Source: Chryseobacterium sp. RU37D (lineage in GTDB: Bacteria > Bacteroidota > Bacteroidia > Flavobacteriales > Weeksellaceae). From it: a stretch of 64,000 bases of DNA. This document shows, in pieces, positions 52,755-62,549 of this stretch. The notes under the pieces were generated by a model, which saw only the letters and a list, made by a program, of their open reading frames with translations, made no database searches and was not told the origin of the DNA. Position numbers and translations under genes: made by a program. Numbering within the stretch: position 1 is the stretch's first letter; each line of letters starts with the position of its first letter. Location: assembly GCF_900156075.1 (NCBI RefSeq), contig NZ_FTMM01000003.1, positions 124,001 through 188,000 of the forward strand, in the 5' to 3' direction.

Positions 52755-53402
52755 ATGAAAAAAAAATTTTTGTTTAGTTTAATATTAATAACACTTATTT
52801 CTTGCAGCACAAGTAAAAATGCCCAAAAGAATGAAAATATTCTTGAAAGTAAGAGCATAACTGAAATCGAAAACTTTCTAAAGACGGCCCATCCTGATGA
52901 TCCAAAAAGAAGAATATTAAAATCTAAACTTATCGCTTTAAAAAATTCTGAATGGATAAAAGGAAGAAAAGATGCTAAACCGATGGAAGCAAGACCAATT
53001 ATTTCCGAAATCCCAAGTAGCGTACTGAAAAATTCGAATTCAGCTGAAGCTGAAGAGTTTAAGCGACTTATTGCATCCACCTCAAAAGAACACCAGCAAA
53101 AAACAGTAAACCTGCTGAATGCAATGTTTAATGAAGACATTAGCAGCAAGGAGGTAATTCTTCTATTTAAAAACCATTCTGACTGTAATCTTGTTCTAAG
53201 AATTCAAGGAAAAGATTTCTATAATATGGCAGTCCCTGCAAAGGGCGAAAATTTTATAGTCATTAATAAAGGTACTTATATATTAACCAGCAATGTCTGT
53301 GATGTGATATATTCTTCTAAGAAAGAAATTAATAAAAGTATTTTTGTGACAATTAGCAACCCTGAACAAGTGGATCATAAAAATGCTTTAGAAAAAAAGT
53401 AA
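52755..53402 (+). CDS. Two-cysteine-domain lipoprotein, family member C
   Basis: A 215-residue lipoprotein. The signal ends in the lipobox ITLISC (Cys17), so it should be lipid-anchored. The block KSITEIENFLKTAHPDDPKR follows (about 35-55), and after a linker the shared C domain (about 110-205): VNLLNAMFNEDISSKE, NHSDCNLVLRIQGKDFY, VPAKGENFIVINKGTYILTS and the second Cys in NVCDVIYSS. It reads as the closest relative of member A in the C-terminal part and of member B in the N part. It is 31 bp upstream of member D. No function known. Confidence 0.82.
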   Translation: MKKKFLFSLILITLISCSTSKNAQKNENILESKSITEIENFLKTAHPDDPKRRILKSKLIALKNSEWIKGRKDAKPMEARPIISEIPSSVLKNSNSAEAEEFKRLIASTSKEHQQKTVNLLNAMFNEDISSKEVILLFKNHSDCNLVLRIQGKDFYNMAVPAKGENFIVINKGTYILTSNVCDVIYSSKKEINKSIFVTISNPEQVDHKNALEKK

Positions 53403-53432
53403 AAAGTTTAAATTTACGGGAAGAAATTTTAT

Positions 53433-53900
53433 ATGAGAAAAAAATTGCTCTTATACGTAAGTTTTGTTATTGCATTTTTGGAAAACTGCGAGACGACCCA
53501 CTACAGAACAACAGCAGACAGCCCTGTTAGAAGGTCTTATCCTATTTCAAATACAGGAAACAGGGCAACAACCTCAGCCTCACAGACTGAATTAGAATAT
53601 CAGGCTTTGGTAAAAACTTATAAATCAGAAACAGCAGAGGTTTTAACAGACCTTTTGAATAATCCGTCACCGGATGATCCTAAAACATCTATTACTGTAG
53701 AAAATAAATCCAGATGTAATATGGTATTGACTATAAGTGGTAATAATTATTTTAAGAAAATCCCGATTGGGACAAACAAAATAGCTGGTGTAATGGTTCC
53801 CAAAAACCAAAATTATAATTTTTCCGGAATGCTCTGCAACTCGATTTATCAGAAAACAAAATTCATTACAAGCACCTATAACATAACCCTTTCAAATTAA
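53433..53900 (+). CDS. Two-cysteine-domain lipoprotein-like protein, divergent member D
   Basis: A 155-residue protein. The N terminus MRKKLLLYVSFVIAFLENCE is a likely lipoprotein signal, although the residues before Cys19 (LEN) are a poor lipobox. The AHPDDP block is replaced by a Ser/Thr-rich linker, with SPDDPKTS just before the C domain (about 85-155): ENKSRCNMVLTISGNNYF, and the second Cys in GMLCNSIYQK. It is the shortest and most divergent member of the four and follows member C closely, so both are probably co-expressed. A bidirectional terminator separates it from rpsB. Confidence 0.75.
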   Translation: MRKKLLLYVSFVIAFLENCETTHYRTTADSPVRRSYPISNTGNRATTSASQTELEYQALVKTYKSETAEVLTDLLNNPSPDDPKTSITVENKSRCNMVLTISGNNYFKKIPIGTNKIAGVMVPKNQNYNFSGMLCNSIYQKTKFITSTYNITLSN

Positions 53901-53948
53901 TAACATAAAAAACTCTGAACTAATAAAAGTTCAGAGTTTTTTATGTTA
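53901..53948. terminator. Bidirectional terminator between member D and rpsB
   Basis: TAACATAAAAAACTCTGAACT is the exact complement of AGTTCAGAGTTTTTTATGTTA across a short AT loop. It ends transcription from both convergent genes; the stops lie at 53900 (plus) and 53963 (minus). Confidence 0.9.
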
Positions 53949-53962
53949 TTGAAAATCCTTAA

Positions 53963-54724
53963 TTATTCAGCATCGAAATCTGCATCTTTATCAGCAGAGA
54001 CCACTTCTCCTTCTTCTTTAGATTTTTCTTTATCTGCTTTTCTTTGAGATTGCCCTTCTTTGATAGCCTCAGAAACTACATTAAGGATCATATCAATAGA
54101 TTTAGAAGCATCATCGTTTCCTGGGATAACGAAGTCTACTTTTCTTGGGTCAGAGTTTGTATCAACAATACCGAAAACTGGAATACCTAATTTCTTAGCT
54201 TCAGTTACAGCGATGTGTTCTCTTAAAATATCAACTACGAATACAGCAGACGGAAGTCTCACCATGTCAGCGATAGAACCTAAGTTCTTCTCAAGATTAG
54301 CTCTTTGTCTGTCTACCTGTAATCTTTCTTTTTTAGATAAAGTTTCGAAAGTTCCATCTTTTTTCATTTTGTCGATGGAGTTCATTTTCTTTACTGCCTT
54401 TCTGATAGTAACGAAATTCGTTAACATACCCCCAGGCCATCTTTCTGTAATATAAGGCATATTAAGTTCAGCAGCATGCTTAGCAACTACCTCTTTCGCT
54501 TGCTTTTTTGTAGCTACGAAAAGAACTTTTTTACCTGCAGAAGTTAATTTTTCTAAAGCGTTACAAGCTTCATCCAATTTAACAGCTGTTTTATGTAAGT
54601 CTACAATGTGAATACCATTTTTCTCCATAAAAATGTATGGAGCCATATTTGGGTTCCACTTTCTAGTCATGTGACCGAAGTGTACGCCAGCCTCTAGAAG
54701 GTCTTTTACATTTGCTTTTGCCAT
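53963..54724 (-). CDS. rpsB: 30S ribosomal protein S2
   Basis: A 253-residue ribosomal protein. The start MAKANVKDLLEAGVHFGHMTRKWNPNM (positions 1-27) is canonical, as are ERWPGGMLTNFVTIRKAVK and IPVFGIVDTNSDPRKVDFVIPGNDDA. The C-terminal tail is Lys/Glu/Asp-rich (EEGEVVSADKDADFDAE), as in other Bacteroidota. It follows rpsI with a 183-bp gap of degenerate repeats (54725-54907). tsf, its usual 3' neighbour, is not adjacent. Confidence 0.97.
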   Translation of the reverse strand: MAKANVKDLLEAGVHFGHMTRKWNPNMAPYIFMEKNGIHIVDLHKTAVKLDEACNALEKLTSAGKKVLFVATKKQAKEVVAKHAAELNMPYITERWPGGMLTNFVTIRKAVKKMNSIDKMKKDGTFETLSKKERLQVDRQRANLEKNLGSIADMVRLPSAVFVVDILREHIAVTEAKKLGIPVFGIVDTNSDPRKVDFVIPGNDDASKSIDMILNVVSEAIKEGQSQRKADKEKSKEEGEVVSADKDADFDAE

Positions 54725-54907
54725 GTTTTTTGTTTTTGTTAGTTTACTTTCCGTCTTTTAAACAATCAACAACTTCTTTAGATGGGAGAAGTGTTTGGAT
54801 GCTAAACGTAACGGGCAATTTTTTTGTTTAGATAAATAGATTTTAGATATAAGACAACAGACTGAAAAAATTCTGAAATCTGAAATCCTGTATCTGAAGT
54901 CTGAAAA

Positions 54908-55294
54908 TTAACGTTTTGAGAATTGGAATCTCTTTCTTGCTTTTTTCTGACCTGGTTTCTTTCTTTCCACCATTCTTGCGTCTCTTGTAAGTAAACCAGC
55001 TGGTTTCAAAGCTAATCTGAATTCAGCATTGATTTCGCATAAAGCTCTTGAAATACCTAATCTGATCGCTTCTGCCTGACCAGTATTTCCTCCACCGAAT
55101 ACATTTACGGTAACGTCATACTGACCAACAGTTTCAGAAAGGATGAACGGTTGGTTTAGTTTGTAAACCATCACATCTGTAGAGAAATATTCTTTAGCAT
55201 CTTTACCGTTTACTGTAATGTTACCAGTTCCCGGCTTTACATAAACCCTAGCTACAGAAGTTTTTCTTCTTCCGATTTTGTGAACTATAGACAT
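54908..55294 (-). CDS. rpsI: 30S ribosomal protein S9
   Basis: A 128-residue ribosomal protein. [20 protein letters not shown] at the start and the basic end [15 protein letters not shown], with its last Arg near the P-site tRNA, are typical. It begins 5 bp after rplM stops, forming the usual rplM-rpsI pair. Confidence 0.97.
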   Translation of the reverse strand: MSIVHKIGRRKTSVARVYVKPGTGNITVNGKDAKEYFSTDVMVYKLNQPFILSETVGQYDVTVNVFGGGNTGQAEAIRLGISRALCEINAEFRLALKPAGLLTRDARMVERKKPGQKKARKRFQFSKR

Positions 55295-55299
55295 ATTAA

Positions 55300-55755
55300 T
55301 TATTTAAATTCGTTAACATTAATTGTTTTAGGCTGTTGAGCTTCATGTTTGTGCTCAGTTCCTTCATATAAGTAAAGATTCTTAAGAATAGCAGCTCCAA
55401 GTCTGTTTTTAGGCAACATTCCTTTTACTGATTTTTCCAATACTTTTAAAGAATCTTTCTTCTGAAGTTCAGCCGCAGTCATAGACTTTTGACCTCCAGG
55501 GTATCCTGTATGCCAGATATAAGTCTTATCGTTCCACTTGTTTCCGGAAAGAGTTACTTTCCCAGCATTCAAAACGATTACGTTATCACCACAATCTACG
55601 TGAGGTGTGTAATTCGTCTTGTGCTTACCTCTCAAAATCTTTGCAACCGTAGAAGCTAATCTACCTAACGGCTGTCCTTCAGCGTCTACCACAACCCATT
55701 CTTTATTTGCAGTAGCTTTGTTCGCTGAAACAGTTTTGTAACTTAATGTATTCAC
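55300..55755 (-). CDS. rplM: 50S ribosomal protein L13
   Basis: A 151-residue ribosomal protein. [40 protein letters not shown] and [20 protein letters not shown] are L13 signatures. It heads the rplM-rpsI-rpsB run and has a good promoter at 55802-55830. Confidence 0.97.
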   Translation of the reverse strand: MNTLSYKTVSANKATANKEWVVVDAEGQPLGRLASTVAKILRGKHKTNYTPHVDCGDNVIVLNAGKVTLSGNKWNDKTYIWHTGYPGGQKSMTAAELQKKDSLKVLEKSVKGMLPKNRLGAAILKNLYLYEGTEHKHEAQQPKTINVNEFK

Positions 55756-56165
55756 ACGTTTTAGTTAAAGATTAAACATAATTTCCCCTTAATAGGGTGC
55801 GCAAAGGTACAAATATTTTTTATAATGCAAAAACTTATTTTTAAATTGTATCCCTGACGTAAGTTTTGCTTAAACGATTCGACAAATTTTATCTATTCAG
55901 ATTATTTTTGGCATAAATATTGTGAAAGTGTTTCCGATGAAAAAATATTTTAGAAGATTCTAAAAACACTGGTGATAAAGTTAAGAGTTAATTACATATT
56001 AGCTCTTGCTTTATTATCTTTTCCAAAAGCTTTATAGAAAGACTTATCAAAACAATTTATAATACTTCCATATAATCCGCAAAGAAAACTGATATTAATT
56101 TTAAATTTAGAAAATAATATAGTCTTCTCTGAAATAATTATATTTGATCAAAATCTTATAAAACT
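55756..56165. other. 410-bp divergent gap between rplM and the DUF3667 gene
   Basis: It contains the rplM promoter near one end and, near the other, a TATATTTG box (56139-56146) 19 bp before the DUF3667 ATG. The middle (about 55850-56120) has no gene or repeat I could support. Confidence 0.55.
55802..55830 (-). promoter_or_regulatory. Promoter of the rplM-rpsI-rpsB run
   Basis: On the minus strand TTG (55830-55828), 18-bp spacer and TACCTTTG (55809-55802). The start codon is 46 bp downstream. Confidence 0.75.
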
Positions 56166-57278
56166 ATGAGCCACGGGAAACTAAGAGACGAAAAAAAATG
56201 TTTGAATTGCGGACATTCGGTAGAAGAAAGATTTTGCTCCCATTGCGGGCAGGAAAATATCGAGCCTAAACAACCTTTCCATTATCTTTTTACTCATTTT
56301 ATTGAGGATTTTACACATTACGACGGACAGTTCTGGAAAACAATGAAATATTTATTATTTCGTCCCGGAAAACTGACCAAAGAATATCTCGCAGGAAAAA
56401 GACAAGTCTATGTAGCTCCTGTAAAGCTTTATATTTTTGTAAGTTTTATAACGTTTCTGCTTCCTTCTTTATTTTCAAGCTCAGAAGAAGAACAGGAGCA
56501 AAATAAAAAGACTTATGCAGCCAAAAAAACTGAAGAAAAAGCACAAGAAGAAAAGATTACAAGACTTACTGACAGCTTAAAACACGAGTTTACAAAGAAT
56601 CAATTAATAAAAGACAGGCAAGCGCCGAAAGATAAAGACATAAAAATAACGGAAGTCAACGGCAATGATATCGAGACAGACGCTTTAGGAGAAACCAGAG
56701 ATGGAAAAATAAGTGTTCTCGGGGCTACAAATATGAAACAATTTGATTCTCTGGACGCTAAAAATATACGGAATCAAAGTATTTTTGATTTCATGAGACC
56801 TTTCGCAAAAAAGGTGTTTTACTTACAGGAAGAGGGCCTGAGCAGAGATCAGATTTTTGATAAATTTACGGATACTATTGTGCATACGCTTCCAAAGGCA
56901 TTGTTTGTTTATCTTCCGATATTCGCTTTCTTTCTTTGGATTTTCCATAACAAAAAGAAATGGTGGTTTTTTGATCATGGAATATTCACCCTGCATTATT
57001 TTTCATTTTTGCTATTAGGAACTCTTATTTTAATATTTTTCTCGAGATTGATGAATCTTTTTCCAAATTATGGAATCTTAGCATTATTAAATGTACTTGT
57101 TAATACGGTCGCCGTTTTATATATGTCATTTTACTTTTTCGTGGCCCATCATAGAGTCTATGAAAGCTCCAGAACGATGAGTGTTTTTAAGGGAATATTC
57201 TTATTCCTTGTTAATTTCGTCGGAATTATCTGTATGTTTTTAATCCTAATGTATATAAGCTTTATTATGATGCACTAA
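56166..57278 (+). CDS. DUF3667 membrane protein with N-terminal zinc ribbon
   Basis: A 370-residue protein. Residues 10-35 hold two CxxC pairs (KCLNCGH, RFCSHCGQ), a zinc-ribbon-like motif, followed by the DUF3667 signature HYLFTHFIEDFTHYDGQFWK and LFRPGKLTKEYLAGKRQVYV. One helix lies near 78-95, then a long charged middle (about 100-225), then about four more helices to the end. The function of the family is unknown. The gene is monocistronic, convergent with the small membrane protein next to it (overlap 4 bp at the 3' ends). Confidence 0.85.
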   Translation: MSHGKLRDEKKCLNCGHSVEERFCSHCGQENIEPKQPFHYLFTHFIEDFTHYDGQFWKTMKYLLFRPGKLTKEYLAGKRQVYVAPVKLYIFVSFITFLLPSLFSSSEEEQEQNKKTYAAKKTEEKAQEEKITRLTDSLKHEFTKNQLIKDRQAPKDKDIKITEVNGNDIETDALGETRDGKISVLGATNMKQFDSLDAKNIRNQSIFDFMRPFAKKVFYLQEEGLSRDQIFDKFTDTIVHTLPKALFVYLPIFAFFLWIFHNKKKWWFFDHGIFTLHYFSFLLLGTLILIFFSRLMNLFPNYGILALLNVLVNTVAVLYMSFYFFVAHHRVYESSRTMSVFKGIFLFLVNFVGIICMFLILMYISFIMMH

Positions 57279-57607
57279 TTACGGAGGGTTTTATTGGCCC
57301 TGAAACTTGCAATTAAATAATAGGCCACAAAAACCGTAGAAAACTTCAGTATAGAAGGAATTGCCAGCTCAAGATTGAACACCAAAATACCGACAAGCAC
57401 TAAAATACCCATCGCCACAAAAGACAACCCCAGTTTTTGAGGTAATGTAAAATTGGGAGTATCCAGATAATATGCTATTCCCCAGGCAAAACCGAAAGCT
57501 ACTGCATAATAAATATCAAGACCTAAATTTTCCGAATTATAAAAAAAATAATTGATCAAAAAACTTATAACCGTTCCCAATGCAAAATATAGCAGAGCCT
57601 TTTTCAT
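57275..57607 (-). CDS. Small four-helix membrane protein, unrecognised
   Basis: A 110-residue hydrophobic protein with about four transmembrane helices (MKKALLYFALGTVISFLINY at the start) and short connecting loops. I do not recognise the family. Its 3' end overlaps that of the DUF3667 gene by 4 bp. The upstream 242 bp before the mutase gene probably contains both promoters. Confidence 0.65.
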   Translation of the reverse strand: MKKALLYFALGTVISFLINYFFYNSENLGLDIYYAVAFGFAWGIAYYLDTPNFTLPQKLGLSFVAMGILVLVGILVFNLELAIPSILKFSTVFVAYYLIASFRANKTLRN

Positions 57608-57849
57608 AATAAATAATTATGATACAAAAGTAGAGATTTTAAATTGAGCATTTTAAGTATTTTATATTAAATAACTCAATTGCTTATCCCAGACTTATTT
57701 ACAGAAAAATCTAACAAATGTTTGTTACGTAGGGAAACACTTAATTCTTAAAAGCAAATTAATCCATTGAAAATCATTAAATTAAAAACAATTAAACGGT
57801 TGTTATATTATTATTATATTTGGAAACTCAGAAATTTTCTAGATTTTTT

Positions 57850-60800
57850 ATGGAAACCCAAAAATATACTCCAAAAAATAAAGTCAGAATCGTAACAGCC
57901 GCTTCGTTATTCGACGGTCACGATGCTGCAATCAACATCATGCGTCGTGTGATTCAGGGAACAGGATGCGAAGTTATCCACCTTGGACACGACAAATCTG
58001 CAGAGGAAGTTGTCAATACAGCCATCCAGGAAGATGCCAACGCGATTGCCCTTACTTCTTATCAGGGTGGTCACAACGAATATTTTAAATATATCTACGA
58101 TCTTTTAAGAGAGAAAAACTCTCCGCAAATTAAAATTTTCGGTGGCGGTGGCGGTGTAATCCTTCCAGAAGAAATTAAAGATCTCATGTCTTACGGAATC
58201 GACAGAATTTATTCTCCGGACGACGGCCGTGAACTTGGTTTGCAGGGAATGATCGACGATTTGGTTCAGAGATCAGACTTTGCAACAGGTAAGGATGCTA
58301 CTGCAAACGATTTGGATTCAATTCAATTTGAAAATCCGACAAGCATTGCAAAAATTATTTCAGCAGTTGAAAACTTTTCAGAAGAAAAACCAGAATTGGT
58401 TGCAGCTATCGATGAAAAATCAAAAGATTTAAATATTCCAATCATCGGTATCACAGGTACTGGTGGAGCTGGAAAATCTTCATTAACAGACGAATTAGTG
58501 AGACGTTTCTTACGTTCAAATACAGATAAAAAAATTGCTATCATCTCCATTGATCCTTCGAAAAAGAAAACGGGAGGAGCGCTTTTGGGTGACAGAATTC
58601 GTATGAATGCGATCAATGATCCGCGAGTTTATATGCGTTCTATGGCGACGAGAGAAAACAACGTTTCCGTTTCTCCGTTCATCCATTCTGCGTTGAATGT
58701 GTTGAAATTAGCTCATCCAGATGTAATTATTTTGGAAACTTCGGGTATCGGACAATCAGGTTCGGAAGTTTCAGATTTTGCTGATGTTTCAATGTACGTA
58801 ATGACTCCTGAATACGGAGCTTCTACACAATTGGAAAAAATCGACATGCTAGATTATGCGGATTTAGTAGCTTTAAATAAATCTGACAAAAGAGGAGCTC
58901 TTGATGCTCTTCAAGCAGTAAGAAAGCAGTTCCAGAGAAACCATTTATTATGGGAACAGCCATTGGATAAAATGCCGGTTTACGCAACAAAAGCATCTCA
59001 GTTCAACGATCACGGAACGACTGAATTATACAACAGATTGGTTTCTAAAGTCAACGATAAATTTGCTGGTTTAAATTTACAAGGTTTTGTTGAACAGGAA
59101 ATAACTGATGAAGTAACGATCATTCCTCCGAAAAGAGTTCGTTACCTTTCTGAAATCGTTGAAAACAATAGACAATATGATGCCAACATTGAAAAGCAAG
59201 CTGAATTAGCAAGAACAATGTATCATATTGATGGCGTTAAAAAAATCATTTCCAATGAAGTTTTGGACGCTGAATATCAAAAAGCAGAAAAAGAACTTCA
59301 ACAGGAAAATATCGACTTCCTGAAAACCTGGGACGATACGAAAAAAGCTTTCCATGAGGAATTTTACTCCTATTTTGTAAGAGGAAAAGAAATTAAGGTT
59401 GAAACCTCAACAGAATCTTTGTCTCATTTAAGAATTCCGAAAATTGCACTACCAAAATATAACGACTGGGGCGATCTGATCAAATGGAAAGGCCAGGAAA
59501 ATCTTCCGGGAAGCTTCCCTTACACTGCAGGAATTTATCCTTTCAAAAGAACAGGTGAAGATCCAACAAGAATGTTCGCAGGAGAAGGAGGACCTGAAAG
59601 AACCAACAGAAGATTTCACTACGTTTCTGCGGAAATGCCTGCAAAACGTTTATCTACAGCTTTTGACTCAGTAACATTATACGGACAGGACCCTGCTTTA
59701 CCTCCGGATATTTATGGTAAAATCGGAAATGCAGGAGTTTCAATTGCAACACTGGATGATGCTAAAAAACTATATTCAGGTTTTGATTTGGTAAATGCAT
59801 TGACTTCGGTTTCAATGACAATTAACGGACCAGCGCCGATGTTGTTGGCTTTCTTTATGAATGCAGCCATTGACCAAAATGTTGAAAAATATATTGCTGA
59901 AAATAAGCTTGAGGCTAAGGTTGAGGAAGTTTTAAAAGCAAAATTTGACGATAAAGGTTTAGCAAGACCAAAATATAATGGAGAATTGCCACCTTCGAAT
60001 AATGGTTTAGGTTTAAAACTATTAGGAATCACAGGAGATGAAGTCATTCCTGCTAATATTTATGCTGAAATTAAAGCTAAAACCATCGCAACCGTTCGTG
60101 GAACTGTTCAGGCAGATATTTTAAAAGAAGACCAAGCTCAAAACACTTGTATTTTCTCTACTGAATTTGCATTGAGACTGATGGGTGATGTTCAGGAATA
60201 TTTCATTAAAGAAAAAGTAAGAAACTTCTATTCTGTTTCAATCTCAGGTTATCATATTGCAGAAGCGGGAGCCAATCCGGTTTCTCAGTTGGCATTTACA
60301 TTGGCAAATGGTTTCACCTATGTGGAGTATTATTTGTCTAGAGGAATGGACATCAACGATTTTGCACCAAACTTATCTTTCTTCTTCTCAAACGGTATCG
60401 ACCCTGAATATTCGGTAATCGGACGTGTAGCAAGAAGAATCTGGGCAAAAGCAATGAAACTGAAATACGGAGCCGACGAAAGAAGCCAGATGTTAAAATA
60501 CCACATTCAGACTTCTGGACGTTCACTTCATGCTCAAGAGATTGATTTTAATGACATTAGAACGACTTTACAAGCACTTTACGCCATCTATGACAACTGT
60601 AATTCATTGCATACGAATGCTTATGACGAGGCAATTACAACTCCGACTGAGCAATCTGTAAGAAGAGCGATGGCAATTCAGTTGATTATTAATAAAGAAT
60701 TAGGTCTAGCGAAAAACGAAAATCCGCTTCAAGGCTCATTTATTATTGAAGAGCTGACAGATTTAGTAGAAGAAGCAGTTTATTCAGAATTCGATAGAAT

Positions 60801-61197
60801 CACAGAAAGAGGCGGGGTTCTTGGTGCAATGGAAACAATGTATCAACGTTCAAAAATTCAGGAAGAATCGATGCACTATGAATGGCTGAAACATACCGGA
60901 GAATATCCTATCATAGGGGTAAATACTTTCTTAGGAAAAGACGGTTCGCCAACGGTGCTTCCAGGAGAAGTCATCCGTTCAACCGAAGAGGAAAAACAGG
61001 CTCAAATCGAGTTTCTTCACAATTTCCAGAAAGCCAATGAAGGAAAATCTGAAGAAGCCTTAAAGCAATTACAGCACGCAGCAATCAATCAGCAGAACTT
61101 ATTCGAAGTCATGATGGATGCTGTGAAGTATTGTTCGCTAGGGCAGATTACCAATGCGCTTTTTGAAGTGGGCGGTAAATACAGACGTAATATGTAA
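57850..61197 (+). CDS. icmF: Fused B12-dependent acyl-CoA mutase with G-protein chaperone (IcmF type)
   Basis: A 1115-residue fusion. I take the ATG at 57850; the upstream TTG is less likely. Order: B12-binding domain (about 10-150) with [14 protein letters not shown] and [10 protein letters not shown]; MeaI-type GTPase (about 190-400) with P-loop [12 protein letters not shown] and ALNKSDKRG; a linker; and the mutase TIM-barrel domain (about 540-1115) with [36 protein letters not shown] and [15 protein letters not shown]. Family members interconvert isobutyryl-CoA and butyryl-CoA and related branched acyl-CoAs. The G-protein domain loads and protects adenosylcobalamin. The gene is single. Substrate choice (isobutyryl, pivalyl, methylmalonyl) cannot be read. 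Confidence 0.9.
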   Translation: METQKYTPKNKVRIVTAASLFDGHDAAINIMRRVIQGTGCEVIHLGHDKSAEEVVNTAIQEDANAIALTSYQGGHNEYFKYIYDLLREKNSPQIKIFGGGGGVILPEEIKDLMSYGIDRIYSPDDGRELGLQGMIDDLVQRSDFATGKDATANDLDSIQFENPTSIAKIISAVENFSEEKPELVAAIDEKSKDLNIPIIGITGTGGAGKSSLTDELVRRFLRSNTDKKIAIISIDPSKKKTGGALLGDRIRMNAINDPRVYMRSMATRENNVSVSPFIHSALNVLKLAHPDVIILETSGIGQSGSEVSDFADVSMYVMTPEYGASTQLEKIDMLDYADLVALNKSDKRGALDALQAVRKQFQRNHLLWEQPLDKMPVYATKASQFNDHGTTELYNRLVSKVNDKFAGLNLQGFVEQEITDEVTIIPPKRVRYLSEIVENNRQYDANIEKQAELARTMYHIDGVKKIISNEVLDAEYQKAEKELQQENIDFLKTWDDTKKAFHEEFYSYFVRGKEIKVETSTESLSHLRIPKIALPKYNDWGDLIKWKGQENLPGSFPYTAGIYPFKRTGEDPTRMFAGEGGPERTNRRFHYVSAEMPAKRLSTAFDSVTLYGQDPALPPDIYGKIGNAGVSIATLDDAKKLYSGFDLVNALTSVSMTINGPAPMLLAFFMNAAIDQNVEKYIAENKLEAKVEEVLKAKFDDKGLARPKYNGELPPSNNGLGLKLLGITGDEVIPANIYAEIKAKTIATVRGTVQADILKEDQAQNTCIFSTEFALRLMGDVQEYFIKEKVRNFYSVSISGYHIAEAGANPVSQLAFTLANGFTYVEYYLSRGMDINDFAPNLSFFFSNGIDPEYSVIGRVARRIWAKAMKLKYGADERSQMLKYHIQTSGRSLHAQEIDFNDIRTTLQALYAIYDNCNSLHTNAYDEAITTPTEQSVRRAMAIQLIINKELGLAKNENPLQGSFIIEELTDLVEEAVYSEFDRITERGGVLGAMETMYQRSKIQEESMHYEWLKHTGEYPIIGVNTFLGKDGSPTVLPGEVIRSTEEEKQAQIEFLHNFQKANEGKSEEALKQLQHAAINQQNLFEVMMDAVKYCSLGQITNALFEVGGKYRRNM

Positions 61198-61210
61198 TTT
61201 TAGACATACC

Positions 61211-61236
61211 AAAACTTCAAGGTTTTATCAAGTTTT
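61211..61236. repeat. Imperfect palindrome after icmF
   Basis: AAAACTT (61211-61217) faces AAGTTTT (61230-61236), with CAAGGTTTTATC between. It shares the TCAAGGTTT word with the palindrome at 22276-22307 and may end the icmF transcript. Confidence 0.45.
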
Positions 61237-61349
61237 GTAATCTAATTTCAATATAATAAAAACTAACAATCTGACCTTTTATGAAATTAAGAGGTTTTTT
61301 CTTATTTTCGATAGATAACAAATGCTAAACATTTATTTTTTTACATCAA

Positions 61350-62462
61350 ATGATTAAAAAAGCACTTCATATTTTACTATTATTCATTATTTTTATTGAT
61401 TTTATTTCCTGCCAGAAAGAAATTAAGGTAAAAAAAATAAACAAATCAGCCATCGTAGACAGTACGATTACAGCATTCGAAAAAAACCTTTTAAAAAATC
61501 AAATTGATTCAGTATTTAAAAAATATAATTTTAATGGAAGTGTTGCTGTTTTTAAAGATTCTGTTGAGCTCTATAGAAAAAGCCAGGGCTATTCAGATTT
61601 TAAAAACAAAATAAAAATTGACAACAATACCATTTTTGCCATAGGTTCCGTAAGCAAACAATTTACAGCAACCCTAATTTTACTTCAAATGGAACAAGGA
61701 AAGTTATCTGTTAATGATAAGGTTTCCAAATACTTACACGAATTTCAGAATAAAGATTATGAAAACATCACTATTCATCAGCTTCTTAATCATACTTCCG
61801 GGCTGAATACGTTAGGCGGAAAGCTTATGTTTAAAAGTGGTTCTGATTTTTTCTATTCAAATGATGGTTTTAATTCATTAGGAAGAATTGTAGAAAAAGT
61901 TTCAGGTAAATCTTATGATGAAAATATTCTTGAGCTTTTCAGAAAAATTGGGATGAAGCACTCTTCTACGGGAACGTCTTTTAAAGGAAAAAATTTCGCA
62001 GGAGCCTATTTAGGTAATAAAAATGTTTACGAAAAAATCCAAAATATGCCGGAAAGATTGGGAAATAAGGAAATCGGAGTTCCCGCTGGAGGAATTCTTT
62101 CAACCATTGACGACATCCATACCTGGAACACAGCCTTATATGGAGGTAAGATTTTAAACCCTGAAACCTTATGGAAATTTGAATCCAAAAGCGCGGAAAG
62201 ACATCATCCCGTGTTTGGGAAAATGGGTTATGGTTATGGAATTATGACTAATATCGGAAAACCGAATCTTTATTTCCACAGCGGTTATATCAAAGGTTCA
62301 CCCTCGCTCAACATTTATTATCCCTATACAAAAACATCCGTTATTATTTTATCCAATATTGCTGATGAAGAAAAAGAGAAAAACTTAATATTTAAACCTC
62401 ATATGGAAATAAAGGAAATTGCGGATGCTATAGAAAATTCAATGGTTCAAATGAAAAACTGA
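61350..62462 (+). CDS. Serine hydrolase of the beta-lactamase/class C family, lipoprotein
   Basis: A 370-residue exported protein. The signal peptide ends in a lipobox-like FISC (Cys about 24), so it may be lipid-anchored. The SxxK nucleophile motif is SVSK (Ser100-Lys103); YSNDG (about 172-176) is the tyrosine motif, and the third motif position is HSG (about 312-314) in place of KTG. This pattern is common in esterases and D-aminopeptidases of the class C fold; true beta-lactamase activity is not implied. It stands alone. Substrate unknown. Confidence 0.83.
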   Translation: MIKKALHILLLFIIFIDFISCQKEIKVKKINKSAIVDSTITAFEKNLLKNQIDSVFKKYNFNGSVAVFKDSVELYRKSQGYSDFKNKIKIDNNTIFAIGSVSKQFTATLILLQMEQGKLSVNDKVSKYLHEFQNKDYENITIHQLLNHTSGLNTLGGKLMFKSGSDFFYSNDGFNSLGRIVEKVSGKSYDENILELFRKIGMKHSSTGTSFKGKNFAGAYLGNKNVYEKIQNMPERLGNKEIGVPAGGILSTIDDIHTWNTALYGGKILNPETLWKFESKSAERHHPVFGKMGYGYGIMTNIGKPNLYFHSGYIKGSPSLNIYYPYTKTSVIILSNIADEEKEKNLIFKPHMEIKEIADAIENSMVQMKN

Positions 62463-62549
62463 ATAAATAAGCATACAGTAAAAGATTAGTTTATTATCTT
62501 TAAATCATAACAAAATTTATGAAAACCAGTATTTCACAACTATACATCC

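Noticed and set aside
57820-57849. TTG start for the IcmF-type mutase
   Set aside because: The TTG overlaps a TATATTTG promoter-like box and adds ten residues not expected; the ATG at 57850 is preferred.
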